Counted from the stretch's first letter, positions 11,901 through 26,400 are shown. The stretch is DNA of 64,000 nucleotides from Membranipora membranacea (GCA_914767715.1 OU612070.1:18340025-18404024), one strand, 5' to 3'. Program-made: numbers and translations. The notes: generated by a model from the letters alone, not told the origin.

Positions 11901-14900
11901 GTAAATATAAACACACTGACATAATGATACAGTCAGTCATAGCTTCTCACACAGACAGTTTTATTTAACAGTCACATTGAGGAGTTAATCGTCACTTTCT
12001 CACAATCAATACTTCAGCTGTTCTGAAGATGATTATTATAATGACATGTAGTTATCTGCTCATCTTATTGAAGCATATAAGCAGACAACTTCCGTAATGA
12101 ACTATCTCTGTCTGTTAGTCCTGGTTAGTCCTCAGACCCTGCACAGACCCTGATGATAAATACACAGCTTAGCGATGATGACTTGATGATAAGATTTAAA
12201 GCTGAATTCCCTCCTGGGTCTGAGTTTTAGTAAGATGTTCATGTTCACATAAAATAACCTTCCTAATCCAAGTAAAAAGTTCCCACATGGCTAATATGTG
12301 ATTAATATCAGACATTTATCATCTACCACATTACGATTACATGGCTCATACCCTGATTAATTAAAATAATATTAATAATAAAAACAACCATTTGGTCAGA
12401 TAAGCACACAATGCCTCTTTCTCTTTAGTATTATTAACGGGACATTAACCTGTTAAAGCCATGATGATGATTTATCCTTTTTTGGCTGCAATGTTTCAGG
12501 TCTACATGATGACATGGGTAGAGCGGAAAGTTGCGACATCATATTGTTCAGACTTTCCTTCTACCACCATTGATGAGGCATTGGTCGCTTTCAAAAACTC
12601 GGAGGCACTAAAGCCTGGACACTGGATTGACAATCAGTTGTACTTGGCTAAGGTAATTATAACCAGGAAACACTTCTTATAAGATCTCACAGAATAGTGT
12701 GATCTGAGGACCTGGAAGTCTCAGCATACAAGATTGATGGGGATTAAGTCGAATGTTTTGTAGTGAGATTAGCTTATGATGTAGGAATCATGTGTAACCG
12801 TTTCCAAAATTTTGATGGAGATCAGAGTACCTGGTTTGTACCTGCTAATGAGATGATGTGAACTGACAAAAGGACATACCAGATACTCAGGCACTCAAGC
12901 ATATGAGGAGGGATTTCATTGGTTTGTCCTGACACAATCACAATCCAGTAATCCTCTTATTATTATTATAAGCATGTGTGCAACATGTTTGACAGGAAAA
13001 TATTCTCACAGTTGGCCGTCATCGGTCTGTATTTGTGTGAACCCTGATGGCAGTGGGGATAATATTGACATATGGTTTGCCCTTCATTAAAGGCCCAGAC
13101 AATTATTATTACAAAAAAGTACATGCAATCGGCACTAAAAAATTGAAGTTTTTGTGTCCATTGTTCACCAAGTTCAGTTGTGGTCCATTTTTTACATATT
13201 GCAATTATTCCCACAAAAGGTCATCCTATTTCTCAACATCCTAACAGCTTTATATTCCTCCCCCATAAATCCACAATGCCATAATGCTATTAACTTTGAT
13301 CTAATTTCTCAATCAGTGTTACATCGAGAAGAGGGAGTACTCGGCTGCTATGATGTGGCTGGACAAAGCGATGACACTTCCCACCAAACATGAGGTAAGT
13401 CTGTATCTAGGCTTATTATAGCTTATTCCTCTTCTCTTTGTCATACTGAATAAGAAAGATCATCTTGTTCCTGGGCGATATTTTAAGTAAACAACTGCAA
13501 TTTTTGGTTTTGATGTCTACTCATGGCTGCGACCAGGGTTCTACGTTAGGTTCTCAACCCATAAACATAGACCAACTTTAATCATTATTTAAGAAAATCA
13601 GGGAATTAAATATGTCCCATAAGTACATAAGTAACACTGTGTCGGTCTGTGAACCTTGATACATAAAATAAAATTTCACCCTTCCACCCTGGTAACCTTT
13701 AGGCTCTTCTTTACACAGATACAGTGCACTAGACTTGCTGACCAAATAATTCGCAATAATGACTATATCTGCGAATAATGCTTGTCGTATTTTATTAGTG
13801 AAATACAAGACACAACAAGGCTGCTGTGAAAATTTATCCCATCAGTTAACAGTGGTTTATTTTGTCATCGACTTGATAGATGATGTACACTGTACTCACA
13901 GGGTGGTATATCAGTCACACCCTCACAGATATATCTCCCTAATAGCCACATAAGAGCCCCTGGTACACTACATGACAAACCTGTAAAACTCATAACAACA
14001 TCATAGATAACAATACCAATTAGGATACTATGACACAAGATGACCCCAGAAAAACCTCACCCTAGTAAGACAAACAATAAGCTTATGGGTGTGGCTACTG
14101 CTCTGCTGACAGCTTTAATTAAAGTATCATATTTGAATCCGTGTTCTCACTGAGTCATTGTAATTAAAATCTTATTTTTTTCATTTGGACACAGATACTA
14201 ATTGTTTTATCAGAGTTTTTAAGATCTTATTTGTCATCATGAGTTGTGATTTGGGGAAAGGAAGTCTGGATTTGAAGAGATAATCGGATAGTAACAAACT
14301 CTCTTGAGATTAACTGTGGGAGACAGGATAGTGCCAAATATCCTGTTAGTGGTCACTATAGCTTACAAGCTTCGTTACTGCGTCATTTTTCGAGAATCAA
14401 ATTACCGACAATATTATGGCCAGGAAACACTATAGTGTTCAATCGCCTGAATCAAAAACAAATTCATTTAGGGGAAAATATGTCAGTTTTGAAGTACATT
14501 CATAATCGCTGATGCAAATTTTTGTGTTTAGCGTGAACAGTTCATTTACGCTTTCACTTTTTAGCACCGTCTTTTTTTTAACATTATTCCATTCAACAAA
14601 ATAACCACATTAGCATGAGTAACAATGTGTTTCAGAAGATCAAATGAGCGGATGTGAAATCATGCGGGGACAAATAAAAATAGGAAAATACTTGATTTAT
14701 CACCTGTACACCTGCGGAATATTGGCTATTCCCAGAACAGCCATTAGAAAGTCGTTTCCTTATCGTTTCTTGTCCTTTTAGATGTTGCCATCCTTGACCT
14801 CAGAGAAAGAGATTTGTAAAACCTTAAATCAATTTGCATCATTGATGAATTTAGAGATTAGCTTCGTACCAACAGAATACTCGGGCATTTGTGTCTAGGG

Positions 14901-15147
14901 TTTTATTGGACCTTGTGTTACAAATATCAGTTACCAAATTTAGCATTTTAGACTTTTGGTTGTAGGGGGAAAAATCCTCAAAAATCTTTTATTTATGTGT
15001 GCTAGTGATCCGGCTTCATATAAAAGCTTTGAACAAACAAGTTATACTATTTTGTCATCTTGATATTTTTATTTTTAGGACATGGAGAGTAAACAGGAGA
15101 CGGAAAAATTGATAGGAAAATATTCATATTATCGTCAATCTATATAA
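8912..15147 (+). CDS. RMDN3: regulator of microtubule dynamics protein 3-like (RMDN3/PTPIP51), ER-mitochondria contact protein
   Basis: Exons 8912-9115, 9589-9785, 10490-10709, 10899-11077, 11743-11896, 12500-12652, 13317-13394 and 15079-15147 join in phase to 417 residues (human RMDN3 is about 470). Seen: an N-terminal hydrophobic segment rich in Ala, Gly and Val, about residues 11-29 (outer-membrane anchor), followed by Arg/Ser; a coiled-coil-like stretch about 80-100; an acidic run with DFQDVGE at 125-131, resembling an FFAT motif; and a C-terminal alpha-helical TPR-like domain from about residue 210. That domain has the family hallmarks FKERIDSAIRLN, LLGRWCYS and AAMMWLDKAMTLP. Known: RMDN3 binds VAP proteins at the ER and tethers mitochondria; the domain also binds and transfers lipids. 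Inference: the same role here. The last exon lies after a 1.7-kb intron. A likely poly(A) signal is AATAAA at 15395-15400. Confidence 0.92.
9300..9528 (-). mobile_element. tRNA-derived SINE in RMDN3 intron 1
   Basis: On the minus strand a tRNA-like head begins about 9528. It carries box A (TAGCTCAGTTGGTTAGAGC) at 9502-9520 and box B (GTGGGTTCGAATCCCA) near 9455-9470. The anticodon arm is replaced by a long hairpin (CTTCAACACTCAAGTGTTGAAG), so it is not a functional tRNA. A non-tRNA body follows to about 9300, including CAGGTGTGCTCCGACCT (9402-9418 complement), which recurs at 56994-57010. A poly-A-like tract in the opposite sense lies just left, at 9274-9282. Inserted antisense to the host gene. 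Confidence 0.8.
10151..10172. repeat. (AT)11 microsatellite
   Basis: Perfect AT dinucleotide run inside RMDN3 intron 2. Similar shorter (AT)n runs lie near 5735-5752, 27379-27400 and 63788-63802. Confidence 0.95.
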
Positions 15148-15213
15148 CACTGTGAGTATAATTATTGTATGTTATATTATATATTATATTTCGTCAATCT
15201 ACATAACACTGTG
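15133..15213. repeat. direct repeat spanning the RMDN3 stop codon
   Basis: CGTCAATCTATATAACACTGTG at 15133-15154, which contains the last codons and stop of RMDN3, recurs with one change at 15192-15213 in the 3' UTR. The copies are separated by an AT-rich stretch (TTATATTATATATTATATTT type). This looks like a small local duplication. Confidence 0.85.
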
Positions 15214-18200
15214 TCTTGTGAGTAATTATAATATGCTGGCATTCCCTGTATAAGTTGGTCTGTGGTGATTGAATTTGCAGCTTGTAGCGCTCTAAATATC
15301 ATGTTAGCAATAAGTAATTATGAACCTATTTCCCTCCACAGTTTAGAACTATTACTGGTTGCCGGGTATACAGTGATAAGCTTATTGTGCTGCAAATAAA
15401 AACTCTGAGTCTAGTATTGTTTAATGACATTAATAATGATAAGTGCAATAATCTTTATTGAAGTCTATTAGCTCATTATTTGCAAGCAAAAAACTCTATT
15501 TCCTGATCCTATTGCTGTGAGGGAGTTGCCGGCAGATTAATTTTTTAAATATGATTACTCAATATCAATTTTGAATCACTCATCGCACGGGTGTTTCACG
15601 TAGAGTTCGGCAGAGTATGAAGACAAATTCAGGGCTGTATCTTATCACATAATTAAGCATATCTCTCACATGTCGTGTATTAAAATAGCTAGCGGTCATC
15701 TTATTCGTCTTATTACAAAAAAAAATTAATTCGCAATATATATTACTCATTCATACAGATCAAGAGAAGGTTCCCACAGAATAAAATTAACCTTGACCTA
15801 GTCCTAGTCCTAGGGCATATAGGCTATGCTATAATTTCACAGTAGCGATATGTTCTGCTGTTAGCTAATAGAATTTATTTTCTTGCACCATTGAGATAAA
15901 TCAAATAAATCTTAATAGGACAGAGACTGCTGGACGTAGATGTTGTTATGATAGGCATACAAAAGATAGAAACGACTGGCCAACACAGTTTTTTGTGATC
16001 TGCGGACAAAATGAATTGCCTTTTTTCTCACTAGCCTATCATGTCTTTGCACATACTTTGATGTTCAAGCAAGACCAAGGAATGATTCAACTCCTAATGT
16101 TACCTATTATTGTAATTTCACCGATAAATCTTGTTGTTGCAATGTGGTTATTAATGTGTCCAAGATATTGAAATAATTTTGAGGAAAGGAAAGAAAATAC
16201 ACTATCAATAAATTTTCCTGCTCATAAGTTCATACAAAATTGCTCTTCATTGTATTTTTAGGTAGTCTGAATCACTTAGAAATTGTTACAAATTTAGTGA
16301 ATTATGTTTCCAGGATGAAATACTACAAAAGTTAATGGGCAGTTTAATGTTACACAAGACCATACAAACACAGGCACGTCATAACAGAGTCACACCACTC
16401 ACGTGGCAGAGAGTTGGCAGTAGAGTAGAGTATATATCTTACATCCAGTCACTCTTTTATAATTTCCTGAAGCTGTGGTTAAAGTCATGAGAAATCTTTT
16501 TTCTTGCAGGAAAAAAATTTACTCATAAATAAAATTTAGCAACCTTGCTTAAAACAGATCACTCATTAGATGTGTGACATGTTTTGTGGGGTTGTATCAG
16601 TAGAATTAATCTGTCACTTTTTACCAATAGTAACCCCTCATGATGGAGGTTGTCACAGAATAAGGATCTATCTTTACTCTGCGAGGTCATACTTGGTAGT
16701 TAGATGTACCATACAGGGTGACGAAGCCCTTGTCACTGTCTCAGAGTATAATCTAGTACACTAATCAGTGTGTAACACGCTGAACCTCAGGCCTCCTCAT
16801 CTCCACAGCTGACGGCACGGCGACAGAGTAATCCAGGAAGAGATCATTGAGTATTAGCCCTTAATATGTGTCTGTCACGTCTAAAGTTATATCAGCTAAG
16901 ATACACCTAAATATTTGTTTATTATAAGACTTCATAAAAAAATGATATGGTTTTGTAGGGAGGATAAAGCGCTGAAAGATGTGGAGCGGTGATGAGGCCA
17001 TAGACAATCTGGTTCAGTACTATCTATCATACACATACCACAAACAAATCACAGATGACTGAATATATAAACATAAACATCATTACTCATACCTCCCACC
17101 AGACGTTTGTTGTGTTCCATCTGTGGAGCCGAAACCACCATCAATTAATGAGATGTTTGTACTTGTTGTAATGATTAATGTGATGTTATGACTAATGCTG
17201 ATTGACATAAGAATTTGAATTATGGAATAATTAATACTGATCAAAGAATTTTACACTAGCTAGTCAGTCAGCCACTATCAATGCCCTCTCTCTGTCTTAT
17301 TACTCGCAGCCCCTCATTTTTGTGCTATCAAGTTGCTGGTCTTCAAAGTTTTTGTTATCATATAATCAACTTTTTTTTGCGGTCCGCTGATCCATTGTAT
17401 TTCATTCCAAATATCGGAGATTTTTATTTTTATCTCTATGGTCACTGCTGGTGTTTTTGCGTTGGACACGGGTCATGTCTGTATATTAGACTTCTTTTGT
17501 TGTAGAGATGTAGACTGGTTTATAAGTTGACGAGTTCAACAAGTAATATAATGTACTGGAAATAAATTGTGACGAACGAAGAATGAATAGCATTCTGATT
17601 CTTCTCTTTTTTTGGAGTCTACCAAAGTTCACATTACAGCAGACTAATTAGTACGCCCACCTTAGAGTCGGGACAAGAATCAACATGACGCCGTCTAATT
17701 TGCAGTCCTTTCATGTGACAAAGCATTTGGTGTGAATAACAAAAATATACCTGGTGCTGACCGAGATTAAATAATACACGACACATCAATCACAGACTTC
17801 AGTAGCTTTACTTATGACATTTTACACATTTTCGGACCAACTGGGTTTGGCTTGAATTTTACAAGGAACATGTCAAAAGTGGATTTTTTTCTGTTGTGGA
17901 AAAAATGTGAGGGCCTGGCCGCTAATAGATTACATCGGTACAATAACTTACACATCTTAAAAATAGAAATAAAACGTAGACAACTTATGACTAAATTGGA
18001 CATCAATCAAGTTGATGAGGAAAAAGCTGGTTGCCACTTTTGATTAAGTTAATTTCACACCACAAAATTTGCAATCTTCACTAATCATATACCTGAGCTT
18101 ATTCATTGTTGGACAACTAAATAAAGGGAAATGGTGGTTTGGTAAATTATCGAATCATGAGAGTGTTCAGATATCCCCATATTAATATATAGGCCTACTG

Positions 18201-21200
18201 TTTGTTTCAAACAGCATATATGTCTAGCTGTTCTAGGCCATATCAACACTAGATGGCCCAAACTTAATGTTTGTAAAGATGTAATAATTAAGATGTTAAT
18301 AAAATGTACCAGTTAACCATTGGGACATGTTTTAACACTTTAATGAGGTGTGTGGCATTTAGTGTCTAGCACAAATGCATTTTTTATCTTTATTTGTTGA
18401 TATCTGCGCTAGTTACTTGACTGTCTTAGTAAGTATGGAGTAGAGACCTGTGTGTATACGTACTGGTAACAGGCGTCACAATGAGACCGGTATATACAGG
18501 TAAGATGGACAGCCGGAGGTGTTATCAATGAGTTATTTAACCTGCGGTTTTTGCCTCAACCGGGTTAAAGGAAAGCTACACCTACCTTTATCACCCAAAA
18601 TGGTACGGATGATGCGTCACCAAAAGTTCATTGTTATTTTTGGCTCTTTTAATTCACTAAATTTTAGTGGGAACATAAAGTAAAGAATATAAACAGGTTG
18701 ATATGAGTTCAGTTTTTTATAGCGCGGCCGTAAATCAAAAAGAAGGAAAAAATACTGGGGACTTGATTAAGGCAAGGGGTAGATTATGGCTATTCATGAA
18801 TTGACTGTGTGACATCTCTATAACCTGGTATTCAATTTGTCAAGATGCCCACATTTTTTAGATAAAATAGTATATCAATTGCCAACACTTGGTTTTCCTG
18901 AAAAACAAATATCAATTCTAATTTTAACTATTTTATAGTTGGTTTCTGCCTCATTTGTAAGTAAAGACCAGCTAGGGGCCATCAGTCATTTTTCCTTCCA
19001 TCTTACCACTCGAAACTGTCTAGCAAGTGCTTATACTCAATCCTTATATTCTTTATTATCAACCTCAAAAAAATTGCAATATTAATTTTTTTTTGCGATA
19101 ATTCTATTATGACGCATCTGTAAATCTTGCAAGTCTTTCTCCAATACGGTTCAAGATGTCAATTAGTTTGAAAAGGAATGGACGTTTGTTCTTTATATTT
19201 AGATATAATTGGGAATCGCCATTGTATAAAGTCGTATAGATTACATATATATATAGGTTTTTGAGTGCTCTAAGCTGATCACCATCGAGAGGGAGAATAA
19301 CATGTTACGTGATTTCCCACACACTGCACCTAGCAGCCAGTCTGTGAAGTTTATATTACTATAACCCTTGTCCCTCATTGTTTCACCTGAAGAGATTAAA
19401 TCTGAGATAAAACTCTCTCATAGACGGCGAAATTGTCAGGAGCTTAAAATGAGTGTGACCCCCTATTCTCGCAATCTGCACCCCACTATGTATAAGAACT
19501 TTCACTCGCTATATGACATCAATTCTCTGCATCTGATATCGTTAGCATATGTCTCTATTTATCAGTATGATGAGGTAAATCACCTAAAAAGTGTGATTTG
19601 GTTATTTGCAACGTAATCATCACAATATCACAAAATAAGACTTTTTTCTCTCTAGCTGTGATGAATAGGCTTCTTCAATCTGCATAATTGGCATTACACG
19701 ATGCCATAAAAATACCTGTTACGTTTAGTGACTACACACACTGATTCTGTAAATGTAAACACATTACACATTTATCACCATCACAGCTCTGGTAAAGAGA
19801 TAGTGATATGAGTCATAGATTCAGAGGATGGGACTCTCTATGTGATGTTACCTCTCACCATAATGTGCTTGCTCTGAGTTCATTCATGTGCAATGATTCA
19901 TATCAATAATTTAATTTTGATGAATTAACCACTAAACTTGATTGATTAGTAATTGATCAGAATAATTAACAATGATATCAGATAATCTCCAAACCAAAGA
20001 CAAGGTATATGTATATTATAGATGCTAGCAAATTAAGCCATTTTTAAAGTATATTTTTGCAAGGTGAATAGAAATAGTGCATAAACCATCATAAGCAAAA
20101 TGAAGGAATCGATTATCTGTATTTCAACCAATTGATCCAGGAAGTTGTAAACTAAAGCAAGCAAGCTACTTTGTAACTTATGTGAGCTAATGCTGAGAGA
20201 GCTTACAGGTTTTTTCTTTGCTCTAATTTAGTGTGAAATATATGTCGCTGTTGTTACACATCCATAATCACCAGCGTCGGCAGCGAGCCAATTGGGAGGG
20301 GCAATAAACTAAGTAAAATGAGTATGGTTTACAAAACAGGATACATTACTTTATGCAAGAGAAGAGTTGTTTGGCAGGATTAGGGAGTTTTAATCTGATC
20401 TTATAGATTTATAGATTATTAATCAATAATCTGTGTCACAGTGTATAGTCAGAGGAAGGCAGCGCATGTAAAATATGAATTAATTAGTGCATTCTCTGTC
20501 TTTGAATCACACATTGCATCACATGGCTGCTGAAAGAAATTTTTGGTTCATATTTTTTACATGGCTGTTCTTTGGAGCTGTTGAGGGAAAATAATCTGTC
20601 AGTTTAAATGTTGTTAGATGGTGAAATTATTGGCTATCTTCATATACAGGATGTGAAAGTTGTGTGGCAGTGCGCACTGCCTCTGTATAAGATTTAAGTG
20701 TTATACTACTAGTTTAAGGGTGCCGAGATACAACTACTTTCCCCACCCTGGGGAAAGTGGTTGATAATGAAATGCTACTATCAGCTATCCCGACAAAACT
20801 AGTATACTACTACTACCAGCACCATGAATTCAAGTTGGCATGGAATCTGACAATTTCTACATTAAGTTTCGGCCAATTGTATCTTTCTGAAAGTCATTGA
20901 GGAATCTGTAGATATTGATTTATAAGAGACATGTAACTTTGGTGAAGTTCCCACATGTTGGTGAAGTAGCTAATATTAGACACCACAACATGTTTTCTTC
21001 TCGCAGGGCACCATGTTGTCCAGGCCATATGATTCTTATTGTCATTGTATTCTGGGATTATTCTGAGAAGTTTAAATTGTTGTAATATAAGGCTAGGTTG
21101 CATCTGAAACTGACACATTCTGAACACAACAGTAAATCAGCCAATCAGCTCTCAGGTAAGCCACCACAGGTCCATTATATAAGAGTGTGTGTCTATCATG

Positions 21201-21341
21201 CCAATCATCAGAAGTGATTAATATATAGAAGTGGTGTATACAGCGTGTGAGAGTGCGGAGATTTGTTAGGCTGTGGGAACCTATCATAATAAATTACACA
21301 TCAATATATCAGGACATCCAGTGCACAACGACAGGATTAAA
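15148..21341. other. 6.2-kb intergenic region, no gene seen
   Basis: The left end carries the RMDN3 3' UTR with AATAAA at 15395-15400. The rest is AT-rich with only short, low-quality ORFs lacking plausible splice partners or domain resemblance. No tRNA, long inverted repeat or tandem array was noticed. The right end must include the promoter and 5' UTR of the cystine-knot gene. Confidence 0.6.
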
Positions 21342-23421
21342 ATGGAGTTCACAGCAGTAAAATCTACCAAAACCTTGCGGATTATTTCTGTGTTTGTCGT
21401 GTTATACATTACAGCGGCTTCCTGTCAAGAAACAGAAAGACAATGTACACTTCGAGGTACGTAGAGCACTGAACTAATCTTGTTGAATGAATAAAATTTG
21501 TTTTAATTTTACGGATCAATTAAAAGTTTTCTGCTCACTCGGACTCCAACTCTGGGGCAAAATAAACCATGAAGGCAAATGATCATTCATTATTTATTTT
21601 TATTTATTTAGGTGTTCAGGTAAAAGTGAAGTTAGAAGGATGCTTTTCACGTACCGTTACATTGAATCAATGCCTAGGAGAATGTCAGAGTGTCATGATG
21701 CCTTTTATGCATGCTCTGAGACATGGTGTTTCCAGACAGTTTACTACTAGAGCCAGTTGCTGCTCCATTGAAACAACTAGTGATGTAAGTTACCCTGCTA
21801 CTGCTACTAGATACCTAGAACATTCAGCAATGCTGCTCCCATATAACCACCACTGCTGTGTTTATAAATCAAACTGTGATATGCTTCCTCATATCCTGTA
21901 ATGCTTTGTAATTTTAAACTAGAAAAAAATTCAAATCTACTCTCATCATTGTGCAAATTACGATGGTTTTTGATTCACGGGCAGTCATAAAAGTAAACAT
22001 TTGTCAAAGTTTCTCTGCTCCAAGGAGAAGTCGGTGCAGGGGCATCGCAGGTCGTTTAGTTTTTGAAACGCATCATTTTAAGTGGAAGCTCAATTTTTTT
22101 TCTCAAACTGTGTGTTCATTGGCTAGAAGTGAATAAACAGATCGATTGAAGTGCGGAAGTTGAGGACGACGATCCGCTTTAATCCGTTCTAATTTCATGT
22201 AAACTTTTCCCTGAATGTTCCGAGACAGTTTGTTCCCACACCAGATAAGCTAAACCAAGCGAGACCTGGATTTTATTTCTCAGCTAATCTCATATGACAT
22301 TGCCAGGTTCCCATAACCTAAACAGAACACAGACTGTCATAACCATGGATTAATAGATCTAAAAGGGATAAAGATTAATGGATTTATTTTGTCAGCAATC
22401 TCTCACGTAAACCTTGTTGCTTCGGGCAGGTGTGGAAGGTCCAATCAATCTCCTCACCGCGCCGCCGTTACCACCACTTCTTAAAATCTTAAGCTCGACT
22501 TTTAATATGAGAGCCTCAAATTTGTAGTCAGCGCGGCACCATATTGAAGCCGTTTCTTGACGCACTCAAAAACCCAAAGGAGGAAACATAAAACTTATCT
22601 GTCATCATAGCACAATGCTCTAGTGTGCTCTGCACTGGTCTCAGATTTTGAAATCATAAAGGACAATAAATTTTGATTAGATCGGTAGTTACGAGAAATT
22701 ATGTTGTAATTATTTTTTTGAGAGATTTCCTTTGCTACCTAAACTTATATTATATGTAGCATAAGGCGTAATCCAAACTGTAGGAAAACAGAAAACAAGC
22801 TAATGGTGGGAGAAATTGTTTGTGGTAGAATTTGGCAGATACGCTAAGTTACCAATTAATGTAAGTCCCACTCTCTCTCTTTTCTCACATCTCTCTGCGC
22901 ATCACAATCACAACCAGGTCTCCCTCTGCTTTACCTGTGTAGGAATAAGGCTTCACTTTTATAGACTGAGATCCATAGGCCTGAGACCAATATACTCTGT
23001 GGTTAGATACCCTGGCAAATCATCTCATATCCCCATAACGCATACTTCTGACAATGCTTTGCGGCTAACCTCCTGCCCTGCTACATCTACAATAAGATGT
23101 GTGCTCCTCCAGCTCCAGATCATCTGTATATATCATAGCACTGTACAAGTATGAGCTCAAACTTAAAAACTAATACATATTTATGAGAATGATGTTGAAC
23201 TTTTTTTTGGCAGTCTACTCACTCCTAAAGCATTAGCCATCAGGATCAGTTCCTGGATGCGGATCATGACACAATAATATATTGAAATTTGTTTACAGCA
23301 AAATGCATTTCTAATTGTGGTCTATTTTTTATTGTAGGTAACCGTAGAATTTACTTGCTTTTCCGGTAATCGGACGGGCACCTTCAAGTCTGCGAGGACA
23401 TGTGCATGTAACAGATGCTGA
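21342..23421 (+). CDS. secreted cystine-knot hormone, bursicon / glycoprotein-hormone-alpha-like
   Basis: Exons 21342-21456, 21612-21784 and 23338-23421 (TGA 23419-23421) join in phase to 123 residues. Seen: a signal peptide (hydrophobic core about residues 13-26, likely cut near ASC-Q29). The mature part has ten cysteines: C35, C49, C59, C63, C88, C89, C103, C118, C120 and C123. CLGEC (59-63) is the CxGxC ring of a growth-factor cystine knot, and the end CACNRC matches the C-x-C-x2-C end of bursicon and GPA2. One N-glycosylation site lies at N107. Known: such subunits form homo- or heterodimers that act through LGR-type receptors. Spacing C35-x13-C49-x9-C59 equals that I recall for bursicon alpha, but the CxCC of bursicon is SCC here, as in GPA2. 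DAN/gremlin-type antagonists are a weaker alternative. No partner subunit is seen nearby. Confidence 0.85.
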
Positions 23422-26400
23422 GCTGTGTGGGGCTTTTCTACTTCCGAACGAGAAGAAGAATTCTACGATTCACACTTTCTAGTGATGCAACACAAGCGAA
23501 GGTCTCTTGATGATAACCTACACTAACCTGCACCCCTGTTGATATTAGTTAACCAGCAGGTTATAACATTCCTAAAGCCTTATCTTAAGTTATTAATGAC
23601 AATCAGTCTGAATCCCAAAGACCTCCCGCAGGAATGATCCACATGATTCACCCATCAAAAGATGTATTTCTGTGTAGATGATTGTAAGAATTTTTTTATC
23701 GCAACAGAGACTTTGAGTTAAGCCGTCTCAAATCTGTTACATAATGGCAAACAATCTCAAGCCTTGCTAACCACTGGTACACGATCTTACCTGACTCTGA
23801 CTGACATCATATCCTTACTCTGTACTCTGATATCATGTCCAGATGGTTGATCAAAATAATATAACAGATTATTTATTGCATAATGGTGGTAAACACATTT
23901 TTTTAGTCACATCGTAACGGTGCTATCTTCCTTGACAACAGTTTATTTTATTATATTTATATTGGACCTTTCCACAAATCGAAATGTTCCATTGGTTGCT
24001 ATTTCTTTATCTAATTTATTTTCTTAAATGATAATTTTTTATTTATTTATTTGTCTAAGATTAGTTCATATTGTGTTTCATAATCCTTAAGCTTTAAAAG
24101 AGACACACACTCTGAATCCGTCCAATTTGTACTAAAAATGTCATTCCAAACAATGTTTTAAAGTTTGAATTTTCTATCTATGAGATTCTTCTCACACAAG
24201 TCTTTCATGTTATTTTTATTGATTCATAATCAAAATCTCTAAATGTGTTTTGCTAATAAATTTGGGAGTATGTAAACCGCGAATGTCTCTTTTCTGTTTG
24301 TTTGGCTCCAGAGTAGAATGTGATAAGTCATAAGTTGTGTTATAGCCAGATTTGGCGATAGAAGGGCAACTCCAAAGTTGAATGCCAAGTTTTGTTATCC
24401 CTCTCTGTCACTGTGTGTGCCATCGGCTTCTACTCTTTGTACATGTGCTAGTCGATAATGGATTTATATAGACAGCAATCAGACCACTGGTGATTTTAGT
24501 ACTAAAACTGATGAGCACTGTTCTTAGGAACATAATATATACAAACCAATCACTCTGATTGGGATAAGGCTGGGAGCAAGGCACTAAACTGTCTAGACTG
24601 GTGAACACGGCTGAGCGTCAGGCAACTTGCAAAAACTTATTTACCAATTAAAAGATCAAATGGAATATGCCAAAAAAGTTCAGAACTGGAATGCATGAAT
24701 TTATCATCTATTTTTACTCTCCCAATATATGGTTGGTTTGAGATTGAATATATTATGTGTTAGAATAATAAAATATACTTTGCAGCATAAGCGTAATTTG
24801 GAGATCATGATTCAAAATTGTTGTGGTGTTTTAGTAAAATGTCACTAATCTTAAGGCTTGGGTTGAGCCTCTGATCTGAAGAAGGCTTACCAGGTAGATA
24901 TCTGAGTGGGAGTAGAAACCTACTTCTAGCTGATTAACCCACCTTTAACTGAATAACCCTAAATTGTACAAAGAACGCTGCTGGCGCCACAGCTGCTAGA
25001 TCAAAATGTGCCAGTCACTATAGATTGCGTCGAAGCGATCTCTGAATTGTAGGTGGTTAAGTATGTATGTATGTGGCTTGGTATGTTGTTGTTGAGACAC
25101 ATCCGACTTCCATCATGGCGGATAAGATCGAATGAAGCGGTATGCTGGTCGTTGAATTAATTGCGAAAACAAGATGTGATAATGTGGACTACCAGGAAAA
25201 GTAAAACATCAAAATGAGCTTGTGGTAAAGTGTAGAGAATGTGTGACGTTTTCATTCTGTCAATATGATGCGCATACAACAATTTTAAACCTAATTCACT
25301 TGGTCCACTAATCCGATTGCTTCCTCAGAATGTCACAGCGACTATAATCCGGTGCAGGATGTTCCATGTGAAAATACCATCATAATTTCAATTTTGTGCC
25401 TGTGTGAGCTCTCAAAAAAAGTTAGCTGACTAAAGTAAGCTAAACTGTTTACTGGTGGACCCTAGCCTACTTTGCATGACAAATTTGAAATGTAAGAGAA
25501 ATTCGGTCTCTATATCTTCTGATGTGCAGCCTGCATCAGAAACAATCGCAAATTACGCTGCATAATAGAGATGTTCCGCACAAGTAAGTGAGGTAAGTAC
25601 CTGAGGCAAGCAGGCATGTACCTCCTATTAAAATTCAGGGAAATCTGTATTTATACATAAGCATTCCACAGCTAATAGGCTTTACCTAAAAAGACAACTC
25701 TGTTTTTGGCATGATCTGTAAATAGTACAAAAATTGTCCATGATAATTGTACAGCATAAATTACATGTCTGGGACAAATTGTTTCCATCTGGCTAAATGT
25801 ACTGGGAGCTGCAATGATATTTTTAAGTCTTGGTGCCATTTACAACTACTGAGGTCAGAAAATTCTTGTGGTTTTATTCAATGGTTGTATCCTGTCAAGC
25901 AAAGAATACCTCCAGTTTGTTTCCAGGGTTCAATCGCATACTTGAAGCTTGTAACAAGCTCTAAACAAAACAAACATGTTGTTACATTCAATCATGGACC
26001 TTATTAAGATATGAGCTCAAGAGTGCATTAAAACTTCCATGACACTTCGACGCAATAATTTTAACAGGGAATTCCAAGCTCATCTTATGCAATGTCCACA
26101 TTCAATTCTGTTTTTTCCATTGGATGTGATATCACAATAACTGTAAGTGCTAGACTAGAATTTTTTGCTTGCATCACCAACGAGATCGTGTACTGGAATG
26201 ATAACAAATCGGATATATGTCTTTTCACCTGAAAATGTGAATTTGTTAATGTATGACCACAGGCATGTTGCTAGAACATAGTGATTCAAGAGTCCGATAC
26301 CAATTTTTTTCCAAAGTAAACATGTAAAACATCAGAACTAAAACATGCCAAGCGTCGTAGCTCAGTACATTGTCTCAAATTTGTTTGTAGTTCCAAAGGT

